Assembly: GCA_937925335.1 (NCBI GenBank)
Contig: CALEWY010000025.1
Location: 1 to 40,126, forward strand
Origin: an uncultured Acidimicrobiales bacterium
GTDB taxonomy: Bacteria; Actinomycetota; Acidimicrobiia; Acidimicrobiales; SZUA-35
DNA length: 40,126 bases
Reading direction: 5' to 3'
Under the pieces are notes generated by a model. The model did not search any database, had not been told where the DNA came from, and worked only from the letters and a program-made list of their open reading frames with translations. The position numbers were made by a program, and so were the translations under genes. Positions 1 to 8,268 of this stretch are shown here, piece after piece (the stretch's first letter is position 1; the number at the start of each line of letters is the position of its first letter).

Positions 1-1512
1 CCAACAACGCTCTTCCCATTCAGCTCTGACGACCCGAATGGCGTTGCGGTTCGATGTGGTGAGAAGTCTCTGACCTGGGATCAACTCGAGACCAGCGCAA
101 TCCGGTTCGCGAACCTGCTGATCGATGCTGGCATCACCGACAGCGCTCGTTGGGCGCTGCTGGCGAAGAACCGGATCGAGTGGCCGATCCTGATGACGGG
201 TAATGGGCGTGCCGGCAGCCGCTATGTCCCGCTCAACTGGCACCTCACCGCTGGCGAGATCGCTGACCTGCTCACCGACTCCGAATCGAAGATGCTCGTC
301 ACCGACGAGGAGAACGAGGCAAAGGCTCGCGAGGCTGCGGCGATCGCCGGCATCGACGACGTGCGAGTGCTCGGCGATGAGTTCGATGCCTGGCTTGCGA
401 CTGGATCGACCGAGCCGCCAGCCGAGCGCCCGATGGGTTCGGCGCTGCAGTACACCGGCGGAACGACCGGTCGCTCGAAGGGTGTGACCCGAACGGACTT
501 CGCCGGCCCCGTCTCGATGTGGGCACCCCGCTTCGCAAACTGGGGCACCCTCGCAACCGCACCCGAGAGCGGTGTGATGTTGCTGTCGACCCCGGCCTAT
601 CACGCCCTCGGCGGAGCCTGCATCACGATGTCGCTCGCTCGGCAGCACACGCTCGTGATCATGGAGCGGTTCGAGCCTGAGGCTGTGTTGAAGGCGATCG
701 AAGACCACGGCGTGACCTCAACGCCGATGGTGCCGACACAGTTCATCCGGCTGCTCAAGCTCAGCGATGCGATCAAGAATCGCTACGACGTCTCATCGCT
801 TCAGTGGGTGCTCCACACCGCCGCTCCATGTCCACAGTGGGCCAAACGAGCGATGATCGAGTGGTTCGGCCCGGTGATCACCGAGCTCTACGGATCGTCG
901 GAAGGAACCGGTCCCGTGATCTGCTCAGCTGTTGAATGGCTGGAACGGCCCGGCACCGTCGGCCGAGCCCAGGGCACGCTGGCGCTGTCGATCGTCGACG
1001 ATGACGGCAACGACCTTCCCGCCGGCGAGATCGGCACGATCTACGCCCATCGCCCCGACGGCGCACCGAGCTATCACGGCGCTCCGGACAAGACCGAGGC
1101 GAGCCGACTGCCCGATGGCCGGTTCACGGTCGGCGACGTCGGTTGGCTCGATGACGAGGGCTATCTCTTCCTGGCCGACCGCCGGGTCGACCTGATCCTG
1201 CGCGGCGGAACCAACATCTACCCCGCCGAGATCGAGGGCGTGTTGAGCGCACACCCCCAGGTCGGCGACGTCGCCGTGTTCGGCATCCCGGACCCCGACC
1301 TTGGCCAGGCGATCAAGGCCGTGGTCGAACTCATCCCCGAGGCGGTCGAGAGCGACACCTTTGCCGCCGACCTCATCGCCTACGCGGGCGAACAACTTGC
1401 GTCGTTCAAGCTCCCGCAGAGCGTCGACGTCGTCCACGCACTCCCCCGCGAAGCCAGCGGCAAACTCAAGAAACGAATACTCCGCGACCCCTACTGGCAC
1501 CAACCTGCGTAA
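1..1512 (+). CDS. Acyl-CoA synthetase / AMP-dependent ligase, 5'-truncated by the window
   Basis: ANL-superfamily ligase that would activate a carboxylic (fatty) acid as acyl-AMP and transfer it to CoA in the cytosol. The frame is open from base 1, so the true start lies outside; 503 codons are present and only the extreme N-terminus seems missing. Visible core motifs: the phosphate loop YTGGTTGRSKG (bases 451-483), the YGSSEG adenine-site motif (889-906), a VGDVGWLDDEGYL/DRRVDLILRGG hinge region followed by NIYPAEIE, and the late catalytic lysine in SGKLKK (lysine codon 1462-1464). The substrate cannot be told from sequence; the overall look is of the FadD-like group of actinobacteria. The TAA stop lies inside a palindromic element (1503-1543). 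The next gene is convergent. Confidence 0.93.
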   Translation, partial: PTTLFPFSSDDPNGVAVRCGEKSLTWDQLETSAIRFANLLIDAGITDSARWALLAKNRIEWPILMTGNGRAGSRYVPLNWHLTAGEIADLLTDSESKMLVTDEENEAKAREAAAIAGIDDVRVLGDEFDAWLATGSTEPPAERPMGSALQYTGGTTGRSKGVTRTDFAGPVSMWAPRFANWGTLATAPESGVMLLSTPAYHALGGACITMSLARQHTLVIMERFEPEAVLKAIEDHGVTSTPMVPTQFIRLLKLSDAIKNRYDVSSLQWVLHTAAPCPQWAKRAMIEWFGPVITELYGSSEGTGPVICSAVEWLERPGTVGRAQGTLALSIVDDDGNDLPAGEIGTIYAHRPDGAPSYHGAPDKTEASRLPDGRFTVGDVGWLDDEGYLFLADRRVDLILRGGTNIYPAEIEGVLSAHPQVGDVAVFGIPDPDLGQAIKAVVELIPEAVESDTFAADLIAYAGEQLASFKLPQSVDVVHALPREASGKLKKRILRDPYWHQPA

Positions 1513-1543
1513 GCCGTGGGGTCAGACCTCGATTTACGCAGGT
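1503..1543. repeat. Nested palindromic element between convergent genes (terminator or REP-like)
   Basis: Perfect 10-bp arms ACCTGCGTAA (1503-1512) and TTACGCAGGT (1534-1543) enclose a 21-nt loop that holds a second palindrome, GGTC-A-GACC (1520-1528). The left arm contains the last codons and stop of the acyl-CoA synthetase gene. The stop of the convergent DUF4214 gene starts at 1544, directly beside the right arm. It could act as a bidirectional terminator. The inner GGTCAGACC core resembles short dispersed palindromes, but only one copy is visible here, so mobility is inference. Confidence 0.6.
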
Positions 1544-2389
1544 CTACTGGAACGGGATGCCGGGGCGGCCGACCCAGGTCTGGGCGAGTGCATCGCCGGA
1601 GAACTGGCCGGGGACGAACACGATCGACCAGGTGACGGCGTCGTCGACGGTGACCTGCATGAAGGTGTTGCCAACGGGCAAGAAGCCGGCGTAGAGGCGG
1701 TTGGCTGGCTCAGCGTTCTCGGTGGCTGGCGGAGCTCCCGGCAAGATGTTGCCAGCCGAGTCGATCGGGTGGATGAAGGAGCTCCACGTTGCACCAGCCG
1801 ACGGCTGCATAGGCAGTCCGAACCATGAGGTTGGAGCGACCGGAACCGGGATCACGACCGAACCGCGGCCGCAGACGAACTCGGTGCCGAGTGGCAACGC
1901 CGACAGGTAGCCGGCCGGCGGCAAAGCGGTGCCGGTCTTGGCGACGTTCTCTTGGCTCTCAGAGAAGTTCCGCATCACGCGGCCACGGGTCATCAGGCCT
2001 TGATCGAGCTGACCGACCCAGAAGTTGAAGCCCTCTTGCTCCGGAGCACGGTTGAGGACGTTCTCGTAGATCAGCGTGACGAACTCGGCGTTGCTCTTGT
2101 CTCCATACAGACGCTCAAACTCTGCACCGCCGGAGAAGAATTGCGACATCGTGTCGAGGCTGAACGAACCGCTGTCCATCGCCTCGACCCAGAAATCGAA
2201 GCCCTCTTGCTCCGGCGGACGAAGGAAGTAGGCGGAGTAGAGCCGCACGATCGGGTCGGTCAGCCAGGGGCATTCCGACAGCTCGAGCGTGTTCGCTGGT
2301 GTCTGGGCGGCAGCGGGCGACGGGCCGATGCCGGCTACGACCGAGGTGACGGCGACAACAAAGCCAGCGATGATCCGGAAACGACGCAT
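1544..2389 (-). CDS. Secreted DUF4214-domain protein
   Basis: 281 residues with a classic Sec signal peptide (RR start, hydrophobic stretch about residues 7-25, AAAQ cleavage region near 26-29). After it come two DUF4214-like modules: roughly residues 45-100 (YFLRPPEQEGFDFWVE, then SQFFSGGAEFERLYG) and 103-150 (FVTLIYENVLNRAPEQEGFNFWV). The C-terminal 100 residues are unassigned. DUF4214 domains occur in secreted and surface proteins of bacteria; the molecular role is unknown. Start is ATG 2389, with a GAGGGG stretch 11 nt upstream. A -10-like TATTCT lies at 2437-2442, giving a leader of about 40 nt. A larger relative lies at 36585-37979. Confidence 0.88.
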   Translation of the reverse strand: MRRFRIIAGFVVAVTSVVAGIGPSPAAAQTPANTLELSECPWLTDPIVRLYSAYFLRPPEQEGFDFWVEAMDSGSFSLDTMSQFFSGGAEFERLYGDKSNAEFVTLIYENVLNRAPEQEGFNFWVGQLDQGLMTRGRVMRNFSESQENVAKTGTALPPAGYLSALPLGTEFVCGRGSVVIPVPVAPTSWFGLPMQPSAGATWSSFIHPIDSAGNILPGAPPATENAEPANRLYAGFLPVGNTFMQVTVDDAVTWSIVFVPGQFSGDALAQTWVGRPGIPFQ

Positions 2390-2561
2390 TGGAAGACAAT
2401 CCCCTCACGATCGAGCCCATGCTCGAACCGCCGGAGAGAATAGCGGGACCGCCGCGTGCCCGGCCACAACGTCAAGAAACCAATCTCGCCGGCCGGCGCA
2501 ACGAAGCCGATGTTTCGATTCGATTCACTCGTTGCGCCGTATGCGAAACCCTGCGGGGGAA

Positions 2562-3050
2562 CTACTCGGTCGGTGCCGGTTTCGCGAGATCCTCGACCAC
2601 CTCGACGAGCGGGTGGCCGGCGAGTGTGGCTGGCGGAACCAACAGCTTTCGATCACGACTTCCACCGCCGATGATCAGCTGCTCACGCTCCATCACTCGG
2701 GCATCGATCCACAACGGGAGGTCGGTCGTGGTGCCGAACGGGGTGACCCCGCCGATCTGCATGCCGGTCAACTCGATCGTCGTCTCGCCAGACGCAAACG
2801 ATGCCTTGCGGGTTCCCAGCTTCTTCCGCACCACCTTGTTGACGTCGAGGCGAGTACTGGCCAATACAAGACACATGGCATGCGGGGCTGGGTCGGCCTT
2901 CCCCGCGACGACGATTGCGTTTGCAGAATCCTCGGCGGCATAGCCGTAGGCCTCGCAGAACGCTGCGGTGTCAGCCAGATCCGGGTCGCACGGCACCACC
3001 TCGTAGGCCAGACCGAGTGCATCGAGTTGGGAAAGAACAAGATCGGTCAC
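2562..3050 (-). CDS. YbaK/EbsC-type aminoacyl-tRNA deacylase
   Basis: About 162 residues, the usual size of single-domain YbaK proteins, which hydrolyse mischarged aminoacyl-tRNA (Cys- or Ala-tRNA-Pro and relatives) in trans. Family features visible: the LDVNKVVRKKLGTRKASFA stretch carrying the conserved lysine region, TGMQIGGVTPFG, and a C-terminal GGGSRDRKLLVPP segment. The frame stays open to 3215, but that would overlap the divergent hydrolase gene and add a non-homologous arginine/serine-rich stretch. I chose GTG 3050 because TACGGT (3058-3063) sits 7 nt before it, as expected of a leaderless start. The adjacent GTG at 3053 is an alternative. Substrate specificity is not determinable. 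Confidence 0.85.
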   Translation of the reverse strand: MTDLVLSQLDALGLAYEVVPCDPDLADTAAFCEAYGYAAEDSANAIVVAGKADPAPHAMCLVLASTRLDVNKVVRKKLGTRKASFASGETTIELTGMQIGGVTPFGTTTDLPLWIDARVMEREQLIIGGGSRDRKLLVPPATLAGHPLVEVVEDLAKPAPTE

Positions 3051-3057
3051 CACCCAA

Positions 3058-3063
3058 ACCGTA
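3058..3063 (-). promoter_or_regulatory. -10-like hexamer for the leaderless YbaK-type gene
   Basis: TACGGT on the minus strand, 7 nt before GTG 3050; matches the TANNNT-N6-8-start pattern seen at many genes in this window. No convincing -35 was identified. Confidence 0.45.
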
Positions 3064-3204
3064 TCCGTGCCCACCGCAACGAACGAAGGGCGACAGCGCC
3101 CCCACCGGCTCTGGCGCCGACATGCGTTTTTCAGCACCCTGCTAGTTTCGAGAGCGTCGAGAATCTGCGATGGTGCTCGAGCCGGACAGCGGAGGGAACC
3201 CGAG

Positions 3205-5268
3205 ATGTCGACCATGGTCGATCAGCTGGTGCGCACGTTCGTCGAACCCGCGCGCTCGCTCTGGGGCCGACGAGCTCGGGCGATCAGCCTCGCCTATCTC
3301 TGGCTCGGCCTCGCGGCGGCGTCGGTCACCGTTGCAGGTGCCTTCGGCTCGTCCATCCTCGTCCTCATTGCCGGCGGTGCGCTCTTCGTTGCCCTCGTCC
3401 GGCTCGGCCGCGTCATCCGAAACGATCATGACCACGACGGAGCAAACGCCAAACGATCTCGTTGGTGGACTCGCGTGGTCCTCGTCGCGATTCTGACCCA
3501 GCTCGTGACCCTCTCCCAGCTGATGCCAGCCGTTGCGGACGAGCTGGAGTTTCTGGCCCTCGTGACGGGGTTTGTTCTGCTCTCGTCGTCCATCAACGAG
3601 CTCCGCTTTTCGCACTGGCCAAACGGCTGGCGCGGGCCGGTCGTCATGGCCGCGACGGGTGCATTGATCGTGGTTGCCCTTTGGCTCGTGCCAGCCACCT
3701 CGGCCTCGCTCGCTTTGAAACTCGTCGCCGGCGCCATGATGCTCGGACACCTCGGCATCGTGATCGGGTCCGAAGACCGCATCGACCAGCTCGTCAACAA
3801 CCCATCACAACGAGCGCTGTTCTGGCCGGTCACCATCGCCGGGGTTGCCTTCCTGATCGCCGGCTTCGTGTTGTTGCGCGGCTCCGGATTGCCGGTGAGT
3901 TATGCCCTCGGAACCGTCGCGGCCTTCGTGCTTCTCATCGCCACCGCAGCCTCGAAGGGCGACGGCGACCTACTCGCAATCATCGTGGCCATCACCCTCA
4001 TCTGGGCTGCCGCCCCTCGAACCGTCGCTCCCCCGGAAAACCTGGTCGACAAGGCCCCTTTCGCTGCGGTCGGTGCCGAGCCAGGGGCCAATCCTGATGC
4101 CGGAGCGTCGCCCGCTGTCTTAGTCGTCGGCGACTCGTTCATTTCGGGAGAGGGAGCGCGCCGATTCATCGACGGCACCAACGAACGCAACGGCAACACG
4201 TGCCGCCAAGCCTCCTCGTCGTGGGCGGTTCGTGTCGCCGAAGAAAGCGACGTCGTTCCAAACACCGTGATCTTCCGTGCCTGTTCGGGCGCTCGGACGC
4301 CGGCGATCGACACGAGCGATCAACTCGCCAACCTTGACGAGTTCAACATCGAACTCGTCATCGTCAGCGTCGGCGGAAACGACGCTGGCTTCGCTCGGCT
4401 CGGCCAGGCGTGCCTCGCCCCGGGTAACTGTGCCGATGTTGCGCAGTCGCTGCGAGACCGCCTGGCGCTCGGCAACGCCCCGCCCGGTGTCGACCAGGCT
4501 CGCATCCCGGTGGAGGAAGCGGTCGTCGGGGCTTACCGGCGCATCCGTGCGGCTGTCGGCGACGATGCGGTGATCGTCGCCGTCCCCTACCCACGAGCCA
4601 TCAAGTTGCCGGGCTGTGACGCAACGCTGCTCCGAACGAACGAGCATCACTTCCTCGATGCGTACACCGGTGAACTGAATGCCGTGATCCGGTCGGCGGC
4701 GGCTCGCGAAGGTGTCATCGTCTTGGACGACATGGAGAACGCCCTTGTCGAACCCGGGCTGCAGCTGTGCGAGGGCGGCCAGGTGAGCGACCGCGGGCTC
4801 AACTTCCTCGCAGCCAGCCCGATGACGGGATCGATCCAAGACACGTTGAACCCGTCGAACTGGTTGAACAACAGCATGCATCCGAACGAACGAGGGCATG
4901 ACGCCATGCTCGATGCTGCCGTGGCCTGGTTTGATCTGAAGGCGCCACTGCACACCCCGACCAGGGTTGATCAGCTCGCGTACGAGGTGGCGTCGGTTGC
5001 CGACCTCACCGATGACGCCATCACCTGTGCCGATGTCGAGACGGCCGATCTCGACTGCACCGACTCGAACGCTCCGAATCGCTGGTTGCTACGCCAGACA
5101 GTGCTTGCGCTGCGTTCGATGTGGTGGCGTATCGCGCTCGTTGCGCTCGGCGCATGGCTCGCGACCACACCCGCCATCGCCGAGGCTCACCGCCGCGAAT
5201 GGACCACGGTGCGCGTGACGGATTGGGTCCGAACCCGCTTCATGCAGTTGTTCGCTGGCAAGACCTGA
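3205..5268 (+). CDS. Membrane-anchored SGNH-family hydrolase/esterase
   Basis: 687 residues. The N-terminal 275 or so hold about eight hydrophobic stretches (polytopic membrane domain). An extracytoplasmic SGNH domain follows: block I GDSFISGEG (nucleophile Ser in GDSF, residues 309-312), block III GGND (390-393) and block V SMHPNERGH (His 559). A final hydrophobic stretch (about 640-660) returns to the membrane. The family hydrolyses esters of lipids, glycans or wall polymers; this catalytic domain resembles secreted actinobacterial SGNH esterases. Start ATG 3205 has GGAGGG 8 nt upstream; an upstream in-frame extension to 3067 lacks a binding site and would overlap the divergent gene. The membrane part was not recognised as acyltransferase-3, so O-acetyl transfer is only a possibility. 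Confidence 0.85.
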   Translation: MSTMVDQLVRTFVEPARSLWGRRARAISLAYLWLGLAAASVTVAGAFGSSILVLIAGGALFVALVRLGRVIRNDHDHDGANAKRSRWWTRVVLVAILTQLVTLSQLMPAVADELEFLALVTGFVLLSSSINELRFSHWPNGWRGPVVMAATGALIVVALWLVPATSASLALKLVAGAMMLGHLGIVIGSEDRIDQLVNNPSQRALFWPVTIAGVAFLIAGFVLLRGSGLPVSYALGTVAAFVLLIATAASKGDGDLLAIIVAITLIWAAAPRTVAPPENLVDKAPFAAVGAEPGANPDAGASPAVLVVGDSFISGEGARRFIDGTNERNGNTCRQASSSWAVRVAEESDVVPNTVIFRACSGARTPAIDTSDQLANLDEFNIELVIVSVGGNDAGFARLGQACLAPGNCADVAQSLRDRLALGNAPPGVDQARIPVEEAVVGAYRRIRAAVGDDAVIVAVPYPRAIKLPGCDATLLRTNEHHFLDAYTGELNAVIRSAAAREGVIVLDDMENALVEPGLQLCEGGQVSDRGLNFLAASPMTGSIQDTLNPSNWLNNSMHPNERGHDAMLDAAVAWFDLKAPLHTPTRVDQLAYEVASVADLTDDAITCADVETADLDCTDSNAPNRWLLRQTVLALRSMWWRIALVALGAWLATTPAIAEAHRREWTTVRVTDWVRTRFMQLFAGKT

Positions 5269-5286
5269 CCGGCAGGACTGCGGCAA

Positions 5287-5304
5287 CGGCTCCCGAACGA
5301 GCCG
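5287..5304. terminator. Small hairpin between convergent genes
   Basis: CGGCTC-ccgaac-GAGCCG (6-bp stem, 6-nt loop) in the 54-bp gap between the SGNH hydrolase and the convergent VOC gene. No T tract. A plausible but weak bidirectional terminator. Confidence 0.4.
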
Positions 5305-5322
5305 GATGCCTCACCGCACAAC

Positions 5323-5793
5323 TCAGGCCGGGGTGAGTGCTTCGATCACGTCGGCCGGCGCCTGAACCAGTTCGATCAGCACACCAACACCAGACAGCGG
5401 CGATTCCTCGTTCCCTTTCGGGTGCATAAAGATGATGTCGTGGCCAGCAGCACCGGGACGAATGCCGCCCGGGGTGAATCGCATGCCCTGCTCGGTGAGC
5501 CACTCGACCGCCGCTGGCAAGTCGTCGACCCACAGCCCGATGTGGTTCAGCTTCGGATCGTGCACCTTTGGCCGGGCATCCGGATCGAGCGGCTGCATCA
5601 GGTCGATCTCAACCGCATGAGGGCCTTCACCAAGGCGAAGGATGTCTTCCGCGACGTTCTCTGACTCGCTGGTGAAATCGCCGATCTTCTCAACACCGAG
5701 CGTGTCGACCCAGAGGTTGCGAAGCGCCCCAAGATCGAGTCCGCCGATGGCGATCTGTTGAAGTCCGAGAATGTTGAAGGGTCGAGAGGTCAC
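5323..5793 (-). CDS. VOC-superfamily protein (glyoxalase / methylmalonyl-CoA epimerase-like)
   Basis: 156 residues containing two beta-alpha-beta-beta-beta modules (about 8-65 and 80-145), typical of single-chain VOC metalloenzymes. Probable metal ligands are Gln13 (QQIAI), Glu62 (VEID), His84 (LNHIGLWV) and Glu141 (VLIELVQ). Methylmalonyl-CoA epimerases normally have His at the first position, and Gln there is seen in other VOC enzymes. The match to epimerase spacing and the terminal IELVQAP motif make a lactoylglutathione-lyase or epimerase-like reaction likely, but the substrate is open. Start GTG 5793 is preceded by GGAG at 6 nt. It stands alone, convergent with the SGNH gene. Confidence 0.82.
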   Translation of the reverse strand: MTSRPFNILGLQQIAIGGLDLGALRNLWVDTLGVEKIGDFTSESENVAEDILRLGEGPHAVEIDLMQPLDPDARPKVHDPKLNHIGLWVDDLPAAVEWLTEQGMRFTPGGIRPGAAGHDIIFMHPKGNEESPLSGVGVLIELVQAPADVIEALTPA

Positions 5794-5981
5794 TGCATCT
5801 CCGCGTCGGTGAGGAAGGGTGGCCGATTGGCCGCTTCAAGGTAGCAAGGCCGACCGTCCGGCTCATCATGCGTGCGCCAGCCTGAACCGGGGGTTGACCA
5901 CCGACGCACTGGCGGCCCTACGCAACCTTTCGAGCATGTGACACCACGATGGCCTGACACGAGCACCGTTGGTGCGTGCCG

Positions 5982-5987
5982 TACTCT
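5982..5987 (+). promoter_or_regulatory. -10-like hexamer, leaderless start of the 5995 lipoprotein gene
   Basis: TACTCT ends 7 nt before ATG 5995, so transcription would begin at or beside the start codon. No ribosome binding site is present, supporting leaderless translation. The rest of the gap 5794-5994 shows nothing else I can name. Confidence 0.5.
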
Positions 5988-5994
5988 CACCGCC

Positions 5995-7323
5995 ATGACG
6001 GCCACACGATCGATCCGTGTGAGTCGACCTCGATGGGCGGCTCCACTTCTAACACTCGCGATGATCCTTGCGTCGTGCACGAGCAGCGCTGGCGACGAAA
6101 CGGCGACCGACTCGCCGATCACCACCGTCGACGAAACGCCGGAGACGACGTTGCGGAGCGCTCCGGTCGAGACCTCTGCGCCGGACGCGCAGGAGGCCGA
6201 GGGCACCGACGACTCCGAAGACGAGCCTGCCGAAGAGCCAGATCCCGAGCCGGAGCCTGACCCGGAGCCGGGCGATGACGACGTGCTGGAGGATTGGGAA
6301 GTGTCTCCCTTTGCCGACGCCGTGTTCACCGAAGCCGAACTGACCGAACGTCTGGGTGGCACATGGAACGGCGAGACACCCGAGATCGTTGAGCCGCGCG
6401 AGCCAACCACGGACACCTGCGGCCGCACCGATCCGGCGATGGTCGACGGCTTGAGCGTCACCTTCCAACGCGACGAGGACCTCGAGTTCAACCAGATCAT
6501 TCAGAACGGCGACAGCGTCGGCGAGTGGATCACTGCGTTCCAAGGATTGGTCGACTGCGAAGAGGACGACCAACTGAACCTCGAAGTGGTCGACATCGCG
6601 GTCGCCGGAGCGGACGACTCGATCCTCGTTTTCTCGTTCGCCGATAGCGAAGAAGGATTCGCGTCGGGCGGCGCCGCGTTGCGTAACGATGTGCTCATCG
6701 CAATCGTGGCGTTCGCCGACACACCTGACCTCTTGCCAACTCCCGAACAAATGGCCGACCTCTTGTCGACCAGCCTCGGTGAGGCGATCGTCCTTGCGAA
6801 CACCGATGAGGTTCCCGACGGCCCGCCGATCGCACTCGTCGAGGCTGATCTGATCGACGCAGGGCTCGGCACAGACTTCGAACGAATTCGTTACCTCGAG
6901 ACGGTCGCCGACTCGTCGATCGCGCAATATGGCGGCGCGCCGTGCGAGCTGGTCGATTCCGGCCGTTACGACGGCTTCAACACGGAGTTCGTCGGGCCCT
7001 TCGGCGATCCGCGAATCGTGCAGATCGTGAGCTACACCTCCGAGGCATCGGTCTGGGTCGAGTCCTTCGCCGGACAAGTTGGTTGCGGCGAACAAGATGG
7101 CATCCCAGCGGTGCTCGCCGATGTCTGGATCGAGGGAGCCGAAGACGCCGTCGTGCTCAGTCCTGATGGCGCGGACGCTCAGGGCACGAGTTACGCACTG
7201 GCCGCTGGTGTCGTCGGCGACGTCGCCGTTGCCATCATCGTGTTCGCCGACACGCCCGACGACCCAGCGCTCGACCCGCGCATCGTGTCCGAACTCGCAG
7301 CGATCGCTCTCGCACGCCGGTGA
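5995..7323 (+). CDS. Lipoprotein with duplicated domain, unknown function
   Basis: 442 residues. Signal peptide with lipobox LASC (Cys28), so a lipid-anchored extracytoplasmic protein. Residues about 30-100 form a low-complexity, strongly acidic linker (TTVDETPETT, then EPDPEPEPDPEPGDDD). Two similar globular repeats of about 140 residues follow. Each ends in a hydrophobic strand pair of the type NDVLIAIVAFADTPD / GDVAVAIIVFADTPD and then a short helix. Each also has one central cysteine (LVDCEEDD; QVGCGEQD). I do not recognise the family. It overlaps the next lipoprotein gene by 3 bases (GTGA), so the two are translationally coupled and probably act together at the cell surface. Confidence 0.85.
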   Translation: MTATRSIRVSRPRWAAPLLTLAMILASCTSSAGDETATDSPITTVDETPETTLRSAPVETSAPDAQEAEGTDDSEDEPAEEPDPEPEPDPEPGDDDVLEDWEVSPFADAVFTEAELTERLGGTWNGETPEIVEPREPTTDTCGRTDPAMVDGLSVTFQRDEDLEFNQIIQNGDSVGEWITAFQGLVDCEEDDQLNLEVVDIAVAGADDSILVFSFADSEEGFASGGAALRNDVLIAIVAFADTPDLLPTPEQMADLLSTSLGEAIVLANTDEVPDGPPIALVEADLIDAGLGTDFERIRYLETVADSSIAQYGGAPCELVDSGRYDGFNTEFVGPFGDPRIVQIVSYTSEASVWVESFAGQVGCGEQDGIPAVLADVWIEGAEDAVVLSPDGADAQGTSYALAAGVVGDVAVAIIVFADTPDDPALDPRIVSELAAIALARR

Positions 7324-8207
7324 CGAAGAGACTGGCGATCGCCATCGTCACCATCGTCGCCGCATTGTTCTGCGCTGGATGTGTCGCCGATGAAAACCCT
7401 GGTGCCGCTGGGCCACGCACCTTCGATGCACAGGCGGTGGCGATCACCGTCGATACCGACGGCACGATTCTCTGGGCATCGATCGAAGGGGCGATCGCCG
7501 ACGAGTTTGGTGAATCGATCGCCGAAGTCGAGGTGAGCACGGAGGGCCAACGAGGCCTCGTCGGGCTCGCCGTTGCGCCCGATGGCCGCCTCTTCGCCGG
7601 CGCGATCGATGCCGATGAGCGGCTTGTTGTGCTCGAGATCAACCGATCGGGAGATGACCATCGAACGGTCTGGTCGGGGCCGGAAACGGTTCGGGGCGGT
7701 AACGGCGGCCGCATCATCGCACTCGACGACGGCGATCTGTTGCTCGGTGTCGGGCTCCTCAATGATCGAGACGGTCAGGCCGACCCAAACGACCCGACCG
7801 GCAAGCTCGTCCGCCTCGACCCCGATGGGCCGGCCGATCAGATACCGGCCATCGAGTCCGGCCCCTGGAACAACCCGTTTGCGTTCGTCGAACGAACCGA
7901 CGGCTCGATCTGGGTTGCCGACAACCACCCCCAGGATGGCGATGAGCGGCTCGCTCGGGGCGATGCCGGGATCGATCCGGACGTGGTCGCCGTGATGCCT
8001 GCCGACTCGGCGCCAACGGGGATGGCGAGCGTCGGTGACGAACTGATCGTGTGCGCCTACAACACGGGCGCACTCCATCGCTACAGCACCGACGGCGAGC
8101 TTCTCGGGTCGCTGGCTGACGACTGCTTGCTCGACGTCGAGCTCGTCGCTCCCGGCTTCATTGCCTACAGCACCGGTCAAACCGTGGTGGTGATCGAGGC
8201 TCCCTGA
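7320..8207 (+). CDS. Lipoprotein, GSDH-like (glucose/sorbosone dehydrogenase) beta-propeller, probably non-catalytic
   Basis: 295 residues from GTG 7320, overlapping the previous stop. Signal peptide with lipobox CAGC (Cys21). The body carries propeller-type features of the PQQ-dependent sugar dehydrogenase family: GQRGLVGLAVAPDGRLF, NGGRIIALDDGDLLLGVG, and PTGKLVRLDPDG. It is shorter than catalytic members. The usual HNGGR motif reads GNGGR (residue 127 Gly instead of the catalytic His), and the GLRNP arginine motif appears as WNNPFAF. It is therefore more likely a binding or scaffolding propeller than an oxidoreductase. The upstream partner is the duplicated-domain lipoprotein. Confidence 0.75.
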   Translation: MTKRLAIAIVTIVAALFCAGCVADENPGAAGPRTFDAQAVAITVDTDGTILWASIEGAIADEFGESIAEVEVSTEGQRGLVGLAVAPDGRLFAGAIDADERLVVLEINRSGDDHRTVWSGPETVRGGNGGRIIALDDGDLLLGVGLLNDRDGQADPNDPTGKLVRLDPDGPADQIPAIESGPWNNPFAFVERTDGSIWVADNHPQDGDERLARGDAGIDPDVVAVMPADSAPTGMASVGDELIVCAYNTGALHRYSTDGELLGSLADDCLLDVELVAPGFIAYSTGQTVVVIEAP

Positions 8208-8256
8208 CCAGGCGCTGCGACGAGCAACCAAGTCGTTTCAGATCGGGTTCGAACCG

Positions 8257-8262
8257 TAGGAT
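8257..8262 (+). promoter_or_regulatory. -10-like hexamer, leaderless start of the aldehyde dehydrogenase gene
   Basis: TAGGAT ends 6 nt before ATG 8269; no Shine-Dalgarno sequence lies in between. Confidence 0.5.
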
Positions 8263-8268
8263 CCCGCC

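Noticed and set aside
3051..3215. N-terminal extension of the YbaK-type protein to 3215
   Set aside because: Would overlap the divergent SGNH gene, is Arg/Ser-rich and unlike the family; the leaderless GTG at 3050 fits better.
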